Below the pieces are notes generated by a model. It made no database searches and was not told where the DNA came from. It saw only the letters and a list, made by a program, of their open reading frames with translations. From Apostichopus japonicus (Eukaryota; Echinodermata; Holothuroidea; Aspidochirotida; Stichopodidae), in NCBI RefSeq assembly GCF_037975245.1, contig NC_092573.1:15518001-15582000 (forward strand): DNA of 64,000 nt, written 5' to 3'. Positions 1 to 14,700 of the stretch are shown in pieces (position 1 is the stretch's first letter; every line of letters begins with the position of its first letter). A program made the translations under genes and the position numbers.

Positions 1-610
1 CTCCATAACGCCCTAATAATGTGATATTATGTATAAATAATGTTTTGATGTCATTTCACTAGTTGAGTGGGAATGAGGGGTGGGGATGACTGGAAAGCCC
101 TAATCAGAATATATATGCTGTTGCATGTGCTGTATTCATACAATTTGATATATTATAGAGAAAATAGGGATGTACACTGTTATGGCTTTCTCCTATTGTT
201 TGAGAAAGATTTTTGTTACCATTTCCAACAGCATAGATTAAGGTGATGTATATTAAATGTAATGTCAAAGGTTTTTTTTTTCAACTTTTAGGGTCCCAAT
301 GTGTGTGAGAATTAATGAACAGTCTAATATTAATTTTTGACCATCTTATTTTCACCGTTTCAAAGTTTTGATGTCATTCCAAATTGATGAACTGCTTAAT
401 CTCAAATGCATCAGTGTAGAAAATGATCTTGTCCAACTTTTACAGGCTCCACCCATATGTGGAACCATAATGTTGGGCAAAAGGGAGGGGGGGGGGTTGC
501 TGAAGGGGGAAACTGGGAAAGCAGCTATATGTAGGTTAGAGCTATCATTAGGATCAAATATTTGAAAGCATAGGATTTTATGTGTATTCATCCTTGTTGA
601 ATGGGATGGA

Positions 611-631
611 GGGTCGGGGAGGGGTGGGGGG
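611..631 (+). other. G-quadruplex-type motif (example from unit 1, repeated in every full unit)
   Basis: Four G-runs of 3, 4, 4 and 6 are separated by loops TC, A and T, which is a textbook short-loop quadruplex pattern. The block recurs in each full unit with small loop changes (TC, TCA, TA or TCT). A second G-rich block lies about 130 bp upstream (483-516 in unit 1). In array B the equivalent G-runs are on the minus strand. Folding is inferred, not shown. Confidence 0.7.
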
Positions 632-773
632 TGTCCAATTGACTTGGCTGCCCTATTGGTCGTCTATTTGCTTTTCTACCTGCTACGTAAAGTTTGATAT
701 GTCCTGAAAATTACAGTTTGTACACTATCACTCTATCTAGATCATTGCATGTGGCAAGTGGTGTGGGTTACTA

Positions 774-810
774 ATACGGTACCTGATTCCATTGGAATCA
801 GGTACCGTAT
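774..810. repeat. 37-bp palindrome in satellite unit 1
   Basis: Two perfect 18-bp arms (ATACGGTACCTGATTCCA and its complement) flank a single T. Other units have only the right arm here (GGAATCAGGTACCGTAT). The left arm is therefore an inverted copy of the unit end, consistent with a snap-back template switch. Confidence 0.9.
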
Positions 811-3241
811 ACAGGGTCAGACCTCCATAACACCCTAATAATGTGATATTATGTATAAATAATGTTTTGATGTCATTTCACTAGTTGAGTGGGAATGAGG
901 GGTGGGGATGATTGGAAAGCCCTAATCAGAATATATATGCTGTTGCATGTGCTGTATTCATACAATTTGATATATTATAGAGAAAATAGGGATGTACACT
1001 GTTATGGCTTTCTCCTATTGTTTGAGAAAGATTTTTTTTACCATTTCCAACAGCATAGATTAAGGTGATGTATATTAAATGTAATGTCAAAGGTTTTTTT
1101 TTTTTCAACTATTAGGGTCCCCATAATGTGTGTGAGAATTAATGAACAGTCTAATATTAATTTTTGACCATCTTATTTTCACCGTTTCAAAGTTTTGATG
1201 TCATTCCAAATTGATGAACTGCTTAATCTCAAATGCATCAGTGTAGAAAATGATCTTGTCCAACTTTTACAGGCTCCACCCATATGTGGAACCATAATGT
1301 TGGGCAAAAGGGGGGGGGGATTGCTGAAGGGGGAAACTGGGATAGCAGCTATATGTAGGTTAGAGCTATCATTAGGATCAAATATTTGAAAGCATAGGAT
1401 TTTATGTGTATTCATCCTTGTTGAATGGGATGGAGGGTCGGGGAGGGGTGGGGGGTGTCCAATTGACTTGGCTGCCCTATTGGTCGTCTATTTGCTTTTC
1501 TACCTGCTACGTAAAGTTTGATATGTCCTGAAAATTACAGTTTGTACACTATCACTCTATCTAGATCATTGCATGTGGCAAGTGGTGTGGGTTACTATGG
1601 AATCAGGTACCGTATACAGGGTCAGACCTCCATAACGCCCTAATAATGTGATATTATGTATAAATAATGTTTTGATGTCATTTCACTAGTTGAGTGGGAA
1701 TGAGGGGTGGGGATGATTGGAAAGCCCTAATCAGAATATATATGCTGTTGCATGTGCTGTATTCATACAATTTGATATATTATAGAGAAAATAGGGATGT
1801 ACACTGTTATGGCTTTCTCCTATTGTTTGAGAAAGATTTTTTTTACCATTTCCAACAGCATAGATTAAGGTGATGTATATTAAATGTAATGTCAAAGGGT
1901 TTTTTTTTTCAACTATTAGGGTCCCAATGTGTGTGAGAATTAATGAACAGTCTAATATTAATTTTTGACCATCTTATTTTCACCGTTTCAAAGTTTTGAT
2001 GTCATTCCAAATTGATGAACTGCTTAATCTCAAATGCATCAGTGTAGAAAATGATCTTGTCCAACTTTTACAGGCTCCACCCATATGTGGAACCATAATG
2101 TTGGGCAAAAGGGGGGGGGGGGGGATTGCTGAAGGGGGAAACTGGGAAAGCAGCTATATGTAGGTTAGAGCTATCATTAGGATCAAATATTTGAAAGCAT
2201 AGGATTTTATGTGTATTCATCCTTGTTGAATGGGATGGAGGGTCGGGGAGGGGTGGGGGGTGTCCAATTGACTTGGCTGCCCTATTGGTCGTCTATTTGC
2301 TTTTCTACCTGCTACGTAAAGTTTGATATGTCCTGAAAATTACAGTTTGTACACTATCACTCTATCTAGATCATTGCATGTGGCAAGTGGTGTGGGTTAC
2401 TATGGAATCAGGTACCGTATACAGGGTCAGACCTCCATAACGCCCTAATAATGTGATATTATGTATAAATAATGTTTTGATGTCATTTCACTAGTTGAGT
2501 GGGAATGAGGGGTGGGGATGATTGGAAAGCCCTAATCAGAATATATATGCTGTTGCATGTGCTGTATTCATACAATTTGATATATCATAGAGAAAATAGG
2601 GATGTACAGTTATGGCTTTCTCCTATTGTTTGAGAAAGATTTTTTTACCATTTCCAACAGCATAGATTAAGGTGATGTATATTAAATGTAATGTCAAAGG
2701 GTTTTTTTTTTCAACTATTAGGGTCCCCATAATGTGTGTGAGAATTAATGAACAGTCTAATATTAATTTTTGACCATCTTATTTTCACCGTTTCAAAGTT
2801 TTGATGTCATTCCAAATTGATGAACTGCTTAATCTCAAATGCATCAGTGTAGAAAATGATCTTGTCCAACTTTTACAGGCTCCACCCATATGTGGAACCA
2901 TAATGTTGGGCAAAAGGGAGGGGGGGGGATTGCTGGAGGGGGAAACTGGGAAAGCAGCTATATGTAGGTTAGAGCTATCATTAGGATCAAATATTTGAAA
3001 GCATAGGATTTTATGTGTATTCATCCTTGTTGAATGGGATGGAGGGTCTGGGGAGGGGTGGGGGGTGTCCAATTGACTTGGCTGCCCTATTGGTCGTCTA
3101 TTTGCTTTTCTACCTGCTACGTAAAGTTTGATATGTCCTGAAAATTACAGTTTGTACACTATCACTCTATCTAGATCATTGCATGTGGCAAGTGGTGACA
3201 GTGGGTTGCTATGGAATCAGGTACCGTATACAGGGTCAGAC

Positions 3242-3356
3242 CTCCATAACGACCTAATAATAGTGTACAATGTACACTATCACTCTATCTAGATCATTGC
3301 ATGGGGCAAGTGGTGTGGGTTACTATGGAATCAGGTACCGTATACAGGGTCAGACC
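3242..3356 (+). repeat. Internally deleted satellite unit with inverted junction
   Basis: This unit keeps only the first ~20 bp and the last ~90 bp of the monomer. The junction carries AGTGTACA-a-TGTACACT (3,262-3,278), an 8-bp inverted repeat. Its right arm is native unit sequence and its left arm is extra. Confidence 0.9.
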
Positions 3357-6300
3357 CTCATAACGCCCTAATAATGTGATATTATGTATAAATAATGTTT
3401 TGATGTCATTCCACTAGTTGTGTGGGAATGAGGGGTGGGGATGATTGGAAAGCCCTAATCAGAATATATATGCTGTTGCATGTGCTGTATTCATACAATT
3501 TGATATATTATAGAGAAAATAGGGATGTACACTGTTATGGCTTTCTCCTATTGTTTGAGAAAGATTTTTGTTACCATTTCCAACAGCATAGATTAAGGTG
3601 ATGTATATTAGATGTAATGTCAAAGGTTTTTTTTTTTTTTTTTAACTATTAGGGTCCCAATGTGTGTGAGAATTAATGAACAGTCTAATATTAATTTTTG
3701 ACCATCTTATTTTCACCGTTTCAAAGTTTTGATGTCATTCCAAATTGATGAACTGCTTAATCTCAAATGCATCAGTGTAGAAAATGATCTTGTCCAACTT
3801 TTACAGGCTCCACCCATATGTGGAACCATAATGTTGGGCAAAAGGGGGGGGGGGGGATTGCTGAAGGGGGAAACTGGGAAAGCAGCTATATGTAGGTTAG
3901 AGCTATCATTAGGATCAAATATTTGAAAGCATAGGATTTTATGTGTATTCATCCTTGTTGAATGGGATGGAGGGTCGGGGAGGGGTGGGGGGTGTCCAAT
4001 TGACTTGGCTGCCCTATTGGTCGTCTATTTGCTTTTCTACCTGCTACGTAAAGTTTGATATGTCCTGAAAATTACAGTTTGTACACTATCACTCTATCTA
4101 GATCATTGCATGTGGCAAGTGGTGTGAATTACTATGGAATCAGGTACCGTATACAGGGTCAGACCTCCATAATGCCCTAATAATGTGATATTATGTATAA
4201 ATAATGTTTTGATGTCATTTCACTAGTTGAGTGGGAATGAGGGGTGGGGATGATTGGAAAGCCCTAATCAGAATATATATGCTGTTGCATGTGCTGTATT
4301 CATACAATTTGATATATCATAGAGAAAATAGGGATGTACACTGTTATGGCTTTCTCCTATTGTTTGAGAAAGATTTTTTTTACCATTTCCAACAGCATAG
4401 ATTAAGGTGATGTATATTAGATGTAATGTCAAAGGGTTTTTTTTCAACTATTAGGGTCCCAATGTGTGGGAGAATTACTGAACAGTCTAATATTAATTTT
4501 TGACCATCTTATTTTCACCGTTTCAAAGTTTTGATGTCATTCCAAATTGATGAACTGCTTAATCTCAAATGCATCAGTGTAGAAAATGATCTTGTCCAAC
4601 TTTTACAGGCTCCACCCATATGTGGAACCATAATGTTGGGCAAAAGGGAGGGGGGGGGGTTGCTGGAGGGGGAAACTGGGAAAGCAGCTATATGTAGGTT
4701 AGAGCTATCATTAGGATCAAATATTTGAAAGCATAGGATTTTATGTGTATTCATCCTTGTTGAATGGAATGGAGGGTAGGGGAGGGGTGGGGGGTGTCCA
4801 ATTGACTTGGCTGCCCTATTGGTCGTCTATTTGCTTTTCTACCTGCTACGTAAAGTTTGATATGTCCTGAAAATTACAGTTTGTACACTATCACTCTATC
4901 TAGATCATTGCATGGGGCAAGTGGTGTGGGTTACTATGGAATCAGGTACCGTATACAGGGTCAGACCCTCATAACGCCCTAATAATGTGATATTATGTAT
5001 AAATAATGTTTTGATGTCATTCCACTAGTTGTGTGGGAATGAGGGGTGGGGATGATTGGAAAGCCCTAATCAGAATATATATGCTGTTGCATGTGCTGTA
5101 TTCATACAATTTGATATATTATAGAGAAAATAGGGATGTACACTGTTATGGCTTTCTCCTATTGTTTGAGAAAGATTTTTTTTACCATTTCCAACAGCAT
5201 AGATTAAGGTGATGTATATTAGATGTAATGTCAAAGGGTTTTTTTTTTTTTTTAACTATTAGGGTCCCAATGTGTGTGAGAATTAATGAACAGTCTAATA
5301 TTAATTTTTGACCATCTTATTTTCACCGTTTCAAAGTTTTGATGTCATTCCAAATTGATGAACTACTTAATCTCAAATGCATCAGTGTAGAAAATGATCT
5401 TGTCCAACTTTTACAGGCTCCACCCATATGTGGAACCATCATGTTGGGCAAAAGGGAGGGGGGGGGGGATTGCTAAAGGGGGAAACTGGGAAAGCAGCTA
5501 TATGTAGGTTAGAGCTATCATTAGGATCAAATATTTGAAAGCATAGGATTTTATGTGTATTCATCCTTGTTGAATGGGATGGAGGGTCAGGGAGGGGTGG
5601 GGGGTGTCCAATTGACTTGGCTGCCCTATTGGTCGTCTATTTGCTTTTCTACCTGCTACGTAAAGTTTGATATGTCCTGAAAATTACAGTTTGTACACTA
5701 TCACTCTATCTAGATCATTGCATGTGGCAAGTGGTGTGGGTTACTATGGAATCAGGTACCGTATACAGGGTCAGACCTCCATAACGCCCTAATAATGTGA
5801 TATTATGTATAAATAATGTTTTGATGTCATTTCACTAGTTGAGTGGGAATGAGGGGTGGGGATGATTGGAAAGCCCTAATCAGAATATATATGCTGTTGC
5901 ATGTGCTGTATTCATACAATTTGATATATCATAGAGAAAATAGGGATGTACACTGTTATGGCTTTCTCCTATTGTTTGAGAAAGATTTTTTTACCATTTC
6001 CAACAGCATAGATTAAGGTGATGTATATTAAATGTAAAGTAGAAGGGTTTTTTTTCCAACTATTAGGGTCCCCATAATGTGTGTGAGAATTTAATGACAG
6101 TCTAATATTAATTTTTGACCATCTTATTTTCACCGTTTCAAAGTTTTGATGTCATTCCAAATTGATGAACTGCTTAATCTCAAATGCATCAGTGTAGAAA
6201 ATGATCTTGTCCAACTTTTACAGGCTCCACCCATATGTGGAACCATAATGTTGGGCAAAAGGGGGGGGGGGGTTGCTGAAGGGGGAAACTGGGAAAGCAG

Positions 6301-9300
6301 CTATATGTAGGTTAGAGCTATCATTAGGATCAAATATTTGAAAGCATAGGATTTTATGTGTATTCATCCTTGTTGAATGGGATGGAGGGTCGGGGAGGGG
6401 TGGGGGTGTCCAATTGACTTGGCTGCCCTATTGGTCGCCTATTTGCTTTTCTACCTGCTACGTAAAGTTTGATATGTCCTGAAAATTACAGTTTGTACAC
6501 TATCACTCTATCTAGATCATTGCATGGGGCAAGTGGTGTGGGTTACTATGGAATCAGGTACCGTATACAGGGTCAGACCCTCATAACGCCCTAATAATGT
6601 GATATTATGTATAAATAATGTTTTGATGTCATTCCACTAGTTGAGTGGGAATGAGGGGTGGGGATGATTGGAAAGCCCTAATCAGAATATATATGCTGTT
6701 GCATGTGCTGTATTCATACAATTTGATATATTATAGAGAAAATAGGGATGTACACTGTTATGGCTTTCTCCTATTGTTTGAGAAAGATTTTTTTTACCAT
6801 TTCCAACAGCATAGATTAAGGTGATGTATATTAGATGTAATGTCAAAGGGTTTTTTTTTTCAACTATTAGGGTCCCAATGTGTGTGAGAATTACTGAACA
6901 GTCTAATATTAATTTTTGACCATCTTATTTTCACCGTTTCAAAGTTTTGATGTCATTCCAAATTGATGAACTGCTTAATCTCAAATGCATCAGTGTAGAA
7001 AATGATCTTGTCCAACTTTTACAGGCTCCACCCATATGTGGAACCATGTTGGGCAAAAGGGAGGGGGGGGGTTGCTGGAGGGGGAAACTGGGAAAGCAGC
7101 TATATGTAGGTTAGAGCTATCATTAGGATCAAATATTTGAAAGCATAGGATTTTATGTGTATTCATCCTTGTTGAATGGGATGGAGGGTAGGGGAGGGGT
7201 GGGGGGTGTCCAATTGACTTGGCTGCCCTATTGGTCGTCTATTTGCTTTTCTACCTGCTACGTAAAGTTTGATATGTCCTGAAAATTACAGTTTGTACAC
7301 TATCACTCTATCTAGATCATTGCATGGGGCAAGTGGTGTGGGTTACTATGGAATCAGGTACCGTATACAGGGTCAGACCCTCATAACGCCCTAATAATGT
7401 GATATTATGTATAAATAATGTTTTGATGTCATTCCACTAGTTGAGTGGGAATGAGGGGTGGGGATGATTGGAAAGCCCTAATCAGAATATATATGCTGTT
7501 GCATGTGCTGTATTCATACAATTTGATATATCATAGAGAAAATAGGGATGTACACTGTTATGGCTTTCTCCTATTGTTTGAGAAAGATTTTTTTTACCAT
7601 TTCCAACAGCATAGATTAAGGTGATGTATATTAGATGTAATGTCAAAGGTTTTTTTTTTCAACTATTAGGGTCCCAATGTGTGTGAGAATTACTGAACAG
7701 TCTAATATTAATTTTTGACCATCTTATTTTCACCGTTTCAAAGTTTTGATGTCATTCCAAATTGATGAACTGCTTAATCTCAAATGCATCAGTGTAGAAA
7801 ATGATCTTGTCCAACTTTTACAGGCTCCACCCATATGTGGAACCATAATGTTGGGCAAAAGGGAGGGGGGGGGGTTGCTGGAGGGGGAAACTGGGAAAGC
7901 AGCTATATGTAGGTTAGAGCTATCATTAGGATCAAATATTTGAAAGCATAGGATTTTATGTGTATTCATCCTTGTTGAATGGAATGGAGGGTAGGGGAGG
8001 GGTGGGGGGTGTCCAATTGACTTGGCTGCCCTATTGGTCGTCTATTTGCTTTTCTACCTGCTACGTAAAGTTTGATATGTCCTGAAAATTACAGTTTGTA
8101 CACTATCACTCTATCTAGATCATTGCATGGGGCAAGTGGTGTGGGTTACTATGGAATCAGGTACCGTATACAGGGTCAGACCCTCATAACGCCCTAATAA
8201 TGTGATATTATGTATAAATAATGTTTTGATGTCATTCCACTAGTTGAGTGGGAATGAGGGGTGGGGATGATTGGAAAGCCCTAATCAGAATATATATGCT
8301 GTTGCATGTGTTGTATTCATACAATTTGATATATCATAGAGAAAATAGGGATGTACACTGTTATGGCTTTCTCCTATTGTTTGAGAAAGATTTTTTTTAC
8401 CATTTCCAACAGCATAGATTAAGGTGATGTATATTAAATGTAAAGTAGAAGTGTTTTTTTTCCAACTATTAGGGTCCCCATAATGTGTGTGAGAATTTAA
8501 TGACATTCTAATATTAATTTTTGACCATCTTATTTTCACCGTTTCAAAGTTTTGATGTCATTCCAAATTGATGAACTGCTTAATCTCAAATACATCAGTG
8601 TAGAAAATGATCTTGTCCAACTTTTACAGGCTCCACCCATATGTGGAACCATAATGTTGGGCAAAAGGGGGTGGGGGGATTGCTGAAGGGGGAAACTGGG
8701 AAAGCAGCTATATGTAGGTTAGAGCTATCATTAGGATCAAATATTTGAAAGCATAGGATTTTATGTGTATTCATCCTTGTTGAATGGGATGGAGGGTAGG
8801 GGAGGGGTGGGGGTGTCCAATTGACTTGGTTGCCCTATTGGTCGCCTATTTGCTTTTCTACCTGCTACGTAAAGTTTGATATGTCCTGAAAATTACAGTT
8901 TGTACACTATCACTCTATCTAGATCATTGCATGTGGCAAGTGGTGTGGGTTACTATGGAATCAGGTACCGTATACAGGGTCAGACCTCCATAACGCCCTA
9001 ATAATGTGATATTATGTATAAATAATGTTTTGATGTCATTTCACTAGTTGAGTGGGAATGAGGGGTGGGGATGATTGGAAAGCCCTAATCAGAATATATA
9101 TGCTGTTGCATGTGCTGTATTCATACAATTTGATATATCATAGAGAAAATAGGGATGTACACTGTTATGGCTTTCTCCTATTGTTTGAGAAAGATTTTTT
9201 TACCATTTCCAACAGCATAGATTAAGGTGATGTATATTAAATGTAAAGTAGAAGGTTTTTTTTTCCAACTATTAGGGTCCCCATAATGTGTGTGAGAATT

Positions 9301-11399
9301 TAATGAACATTCTAATGTTAATTTTTGACCATCTTATTTTCACCGTTTCAAAGTTTTGATGTCATTCCAAATTGATGAACTGCTTAATCTCAAATGCATC
9401 AGTGTAGAAAATGATCTTGTCCAACTTTTACAGGCTCCACCCATATGTGGAACCATAATGTTGGGCAAAAGGGGGGGGGGGGGTTGCTGAAGGGGGAAAC
9501 TGGGAAAGCAGCTATATGTAGGTTAGAGCTATCATTAGGATCAAATATTTGAAAGCATAGGATTTTATGTGTATTCATCCTTGTTGAATGGGATGGAGGG
9601 TCGGGGAGGGGTGGGGGGTGTCCAATTGACTTGGCTGCCCTATTGGTCGTCTATTTGCTTTTCTACCTGCTACGTAAAGTTTGATATGTCCTGAAAATTA
9701 CAGTTTGTACACTATCACTCTATCTAGATCATTGCATGTGGCAAGTGGTGTGGGTTACTATGGAATCAGGTACCGTATACAGGGTCAGACCTCCATAACG
9801 CCCTAATAATGTGATATTATGTATAAATAATGTTTTGATGTCATTTCACTAGTTGAGTGGGAATGAGGGGTGGGGATGATTGGAAAGCCCTAATCAGAAT
9901 ATATATGCTGTTGCATGTGCTGTATTCATACAATTTGATATATCATAGAGAAAATAGGGATGTACACTGTTATGGCTTTCTCCTATTGTTTGAGAAAGAT
10001 TTTTTTTACCATTTCCAACAGCATAGATTAAGGTGATGTATATTAGATGTAATGTCAAAGGTTTTTTTTTTTCAACTATTAGGGTCCCAATGTGTGTGAG
10101 AATTAATGAACAGTCTAATATTAATTTTTGACCATCTTATTTTCACCGTTTCAAAGTTTTGATGTCATTCCAAATTGATGAACTGCTTAATCTCAAATAC
10201 ATCAGTGTAGAAAATGATCTTGTCCAACTTTTACAGGCTCCACCCATATGTGGAACCATAATGTTGGGCAAAAGGGGGGGGGGGATTGCTGAAGGGGGAA
10301 ACTGGGAAAGCAGCTATATGTAGGTTAGAGCTATCATTAGGATCAAATATTTGAAAGCATAGGATTTTATGTGTATTCATCCTTGTTGAATGGGATGGAG
10401 GGTAGGGGAGGGGTGGGGGTGTCCAATTGACTTGGCTGCCCTATTGGTCGTCTATTTGCTTTTCTACCTGCTACGTAAAGTTTGATATGTCCTGAAAATT
10501 ACAGTTTGTACACTATCACTCTATCTAGATCATTGCATGTGGCAAGTGGTGTGGGTTACTATGGAATCAGGTACCGTATACAGGGTCAGACCTCCATAAC
10601 ACCTTAATAATGTGATATTATGTATAAATAATGTTTTGATGTCATTTCACTAGTTGAGTGGGAAGGAGGGGTGGGGATGATTGGAAAGCCCTAATCAGAA
10701 TATATATGCTGTTGCATGTGCTGTATTCATACAATTTGATATATCATAGAGAAAATAGGGATGTACACTGTTATGGCTTTCTCCTATTGTTTGAGAAAGA
10801 TTTTTTTACCATTTCCAACAGCATAGATTAAGGTGATGTATATTAAATGTAACGTAGAAGGTTTTTTTTTCCAACTATTAGGGTCCCCATAATGTGTGTG
10901 AGAATTTAATGAACATTCTAATGTTAATTTTTGACCATCTTATTTTCACCGTTTCAAAGTTTTGATGTCATTCCAAATTGATGAACTGTTTAATCTCAAA
11001 TGCATCAGTGTAGAAAATGATCTTGTCCAACTTTTACAGGCTCCACCCATATGTGGAACCATAATGTTGGTCAAAAGGGGGGGGGGGGGTTATTGCTGAA
11101 GGGGGAAACTGGGAAAGCAGCTATATGTAGGTTAGAGCTATCATTAGGATCAAATATTTGAAAGCATAGGATTTTATGTGTATTCATCCTTGTTGAATGG
11201 GATGGAGGGTCAGGGAGGGGTGGGGGGTGTCCAATTGACTTGGCTGCCCTATTGGTCATCTATTTGCTTTTCTACCTGCTACGTAAAGTTTGATATGTCC
11301 TGAAAATTACAGTTTGTACACTATCACTCTATCTAGATCATTGCATGTGGCAAGTGGTGTGGGTTACTATGGAATCAGGTACCGTATACAGGGTCAGAC

Positions 11400-11798
11400 C
11401 TCCATAACGCCCTAATAATGTGATATTATGTATAAATAATGTTTTGATGTCATTTCACTAGTTGAGTGGGAATGAGGGGTGGGGATGATTGGAAAGCCCT
11501 AATCAGAATATATATGCTGTTGCATGTGCTGTATTCATACAATTTGATATATCATAGAGAAAATAGGGATGTACACTGTTATGGCTTTCTCCTATTGTTT
11601 GAGAAAGATTTTTTGTACCATTTCCAACAGCATAGATTAAGGTGATGTATATTAAATGTAAAGTAGAAGTGTACCTGCTACGTAAAGTTTGATATGTCCT
11701 GAAAATTACAGTTTGTACACTATCACTCTATCTAGATCATTGCATGTGGCAAGTGGTGTGGGTTACTATGGAATCAGGTACCGTATACAGGGTCAGAC
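11400..11798 (+). repeat. Internally deleted satellite unit (399 bp)
   Basis: The unit runs normally to AAAGTAGAAGTG near 11,670, then jumps to TACCTGCTACGTAAAG in the distal part. About 400 bp are missing, including both G-rich blocks. Confidence 0.9.
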
Positions 11799-14700
11799 CT
11801 CCATAACGCCCTAATAATGTGATATTATGTATAAATAATGTTTTGATGTCATTTCACTAGTTGAGTGGGAATGAGGGGTGGGGATGATTGGAAAGCCCTA
11901 ATCAGAATATATATGCTGTTGCATGTGCTGTATTCATACAATTTGATATATCATAGAGAAAATAGGGATGTACACTGTTATGGCTTTCTCCTATTGTTTG
12001 AGAAAGATTTTTTTTACCATTTCCAACAGCATAGATTAAGGTGATGTATATTAAATGTAAAGTAGAAGGGTTTTTTTTCCAACTATTAGGGTCCCCATAA
12101 TGTGTGTGAGAATTTAATGAACAGTCTAATATTAATTTTTGACCATCTTATTTTCACCGTTTCAAAGTTTTGATGTCATTCCAAATTAATGAACTGCTTA
12201 ATCTCAAAGGCATCAGTGTAGAAAATGATCTTGTCCAACTTTTACAGGCTCCACCCATATGTGCAACCATAATGTTGGGCAAAAGGGAGGGGGTTGCTGG
12301 AGGGGGAAACTGGGAAAGCAGCTATATGTAGGTTTGAGCTATCATTAGGATCAAATATTTGAAAGCATAGGATTTTATGTGTATTCATCCTTGTTGAATG
12401 GGATGGAGGGTAGGGGAGGGGTGGGGGTGTCCAATTGACTTGGCTGCCCTATTGGTCGTCTATTTGCTTTTCTACCTGCTACGTAAAGTTTGATATGTCC
12501 TGAAAATTACAGTTTGTACACTATCACTCTATCTAGATCATTGCATGGGGCAAGTGGTGTGAGTTACTATGGAATCAGGTACCGTATACAGGGTCAGACC
12601 TCCATAACGCCCTAATAATGTGATATTATGTATAAATAATGTTTTGATGTCATTTCACTAGTTGAGTGGGAATGAGGGGTGGGGATGATTGGAAAGCCCT
12701 AATCAGAATATATATGCTGTTGCATGTGCTGTATTCATACAATTTGATATATCATAGAGAAAATAGGGATGTACACTGTTATGGCTTTCTCCTATTGTTT
12801 GAGAAAGATTTTTTTTACCATTTCCAACAGCATAGATTAAGGTGATGTATATTAAATGTAATGTCAAAGGTTTTTTTTTTCAACTACAAGGGTTCCAATG
12901 TGTGTGAGAATTAATGAACAGTCTAATATTAATTTTTGACCATCTTATTTTCACCGTTTCAAAGTTTTGATGTCATTCCAAATTGATGAACTGCTTAATC
13001 TCAAATGCATCAGTGTAGAAAATGATCTTGTCCAACTTTTACAGGCTCCACCCATATGTGGAACCATAATGTTGGGCAAAAGGGAGCGGGGGGGGGGAGG
13101 GTTGCTGGAGGGGGAAACTGGGAAAGCAGCTATATGTAGGTTAGAGCTATCATTAGGATCAAATATTTGAAAGCATAGGATTTTATGTGTATTCATCCTT
13201 GTTGAATGGGATGGAGGGTAGGGGAGGGGTGGGGGGTGTCCAATTGACTTGGCTGCCCTATTGGTCATCTATTTGCTTTTCTACCTGCTACGTAAAGTTT
13301 GATATGTCCTGAAAATTACAGTTTGTACACTATCACTCTATCTAGATCATTGCATGTGGCAAGTGGTGTGGGTTACTATGGAATAAGGTACCGTATACAG
13401 GGTCAGACCTCCATAACGCCCTAATAATGTGATATTATGTATAAATAATGTTTTGATGTCATTTCACTAGTTGAGTGGGAATGAGGGGTGGGGATGATTG
13501 GAAAGCCCTAATCAGAATATATATGCTGTTGCATGTGCTGTATTCATACAATTTGATATATCATAGAGAAAATAGGGATGTACACTGTTATGGCTTTCTC
13601 CTATTGTTTGAGAAAGATTTTTTTTACCATTTCCAACAGCATAGATTAAGGTGATGTATATTAAATGTAATGTCAAAGGTTTTTTTTTTCAACTACAAGG
13701 GTTCCAATGTGTGTGAGAATTAATGAACAGTCTAATATTAATTTTTGACCATCTTATTTTCACCGTTTCAAAGTTTTGATGTCATTCCAAATTGATGAAC
13801 TGCTTAATCTCAAATGCATCAGTGTAGAAAATGATCTTGTCCAACTTTTACAGGCTCCACCCATATGTGGAACCATAATGTTGGGCAAAAGGGAGGGGGG
13901 GGGGGAGGGTTGCTGGAGGGGGAAACTGGGAAAGCAGCTATATGTAGGTTAGAGCTATCATTAGGATCAAATATTTGAAAGCATAGGATTTTATGTGTAT
14001 TCATCCTTGTTGAATGGGATGGAGGGTCGGGGAGGGGTGGGGGGTGTCCAATTGACTTGGCTGCCCTATTGGTCTTCTATTTGCATTTCTACCTGCTACG
14101 TAAAGTTTGATATGTCCTGAAAATTACAGTTTGTACACTATCACTCTATCTAGATCATTGCATGTGGCAAGTGGTGTGGGTTACTATGGAATAAGGTACC
14201 GTATACAGGGTCAGACCTCCATAACGCCCTAATAATGTGATATTATGTATAAATAATGTTTTGATGTCATTTCACTAGTTGAGTGGGAATGAGGGGTGGG
14301 GATGATTGGAAAGCCCTAATCAGAATATATATGCTGTTGCATGTGCTGTATTCATACAATTTGATATATCATAGAGAAAATAGGGATGTACACTGTTATG
14401 GCTTTCTCCTATTGTTTGAGAAAGATTTTTTTTACCATTTCCAACAGCATAGATTAAGGTGATGTATATTAAATGTAATGTCAAAGGTTTTTTTTTTCAA
14501 CTACAAGGGTTCCAATGTGTGTGAGAATTAATGAACAGTCTAATATTAATTTTTGACCATCTTATTTTCACCGTTTCAAAGTTTTGATGTCATTCCAAAT
14601 TGATGAACTGCTTAATCTCAAATGCATCAGTGTAGAAAATGATCTTGTCCAACTTTTACAGGCTCCACCCATATGTGGAACCATAATGTTGGGCAAAAGG

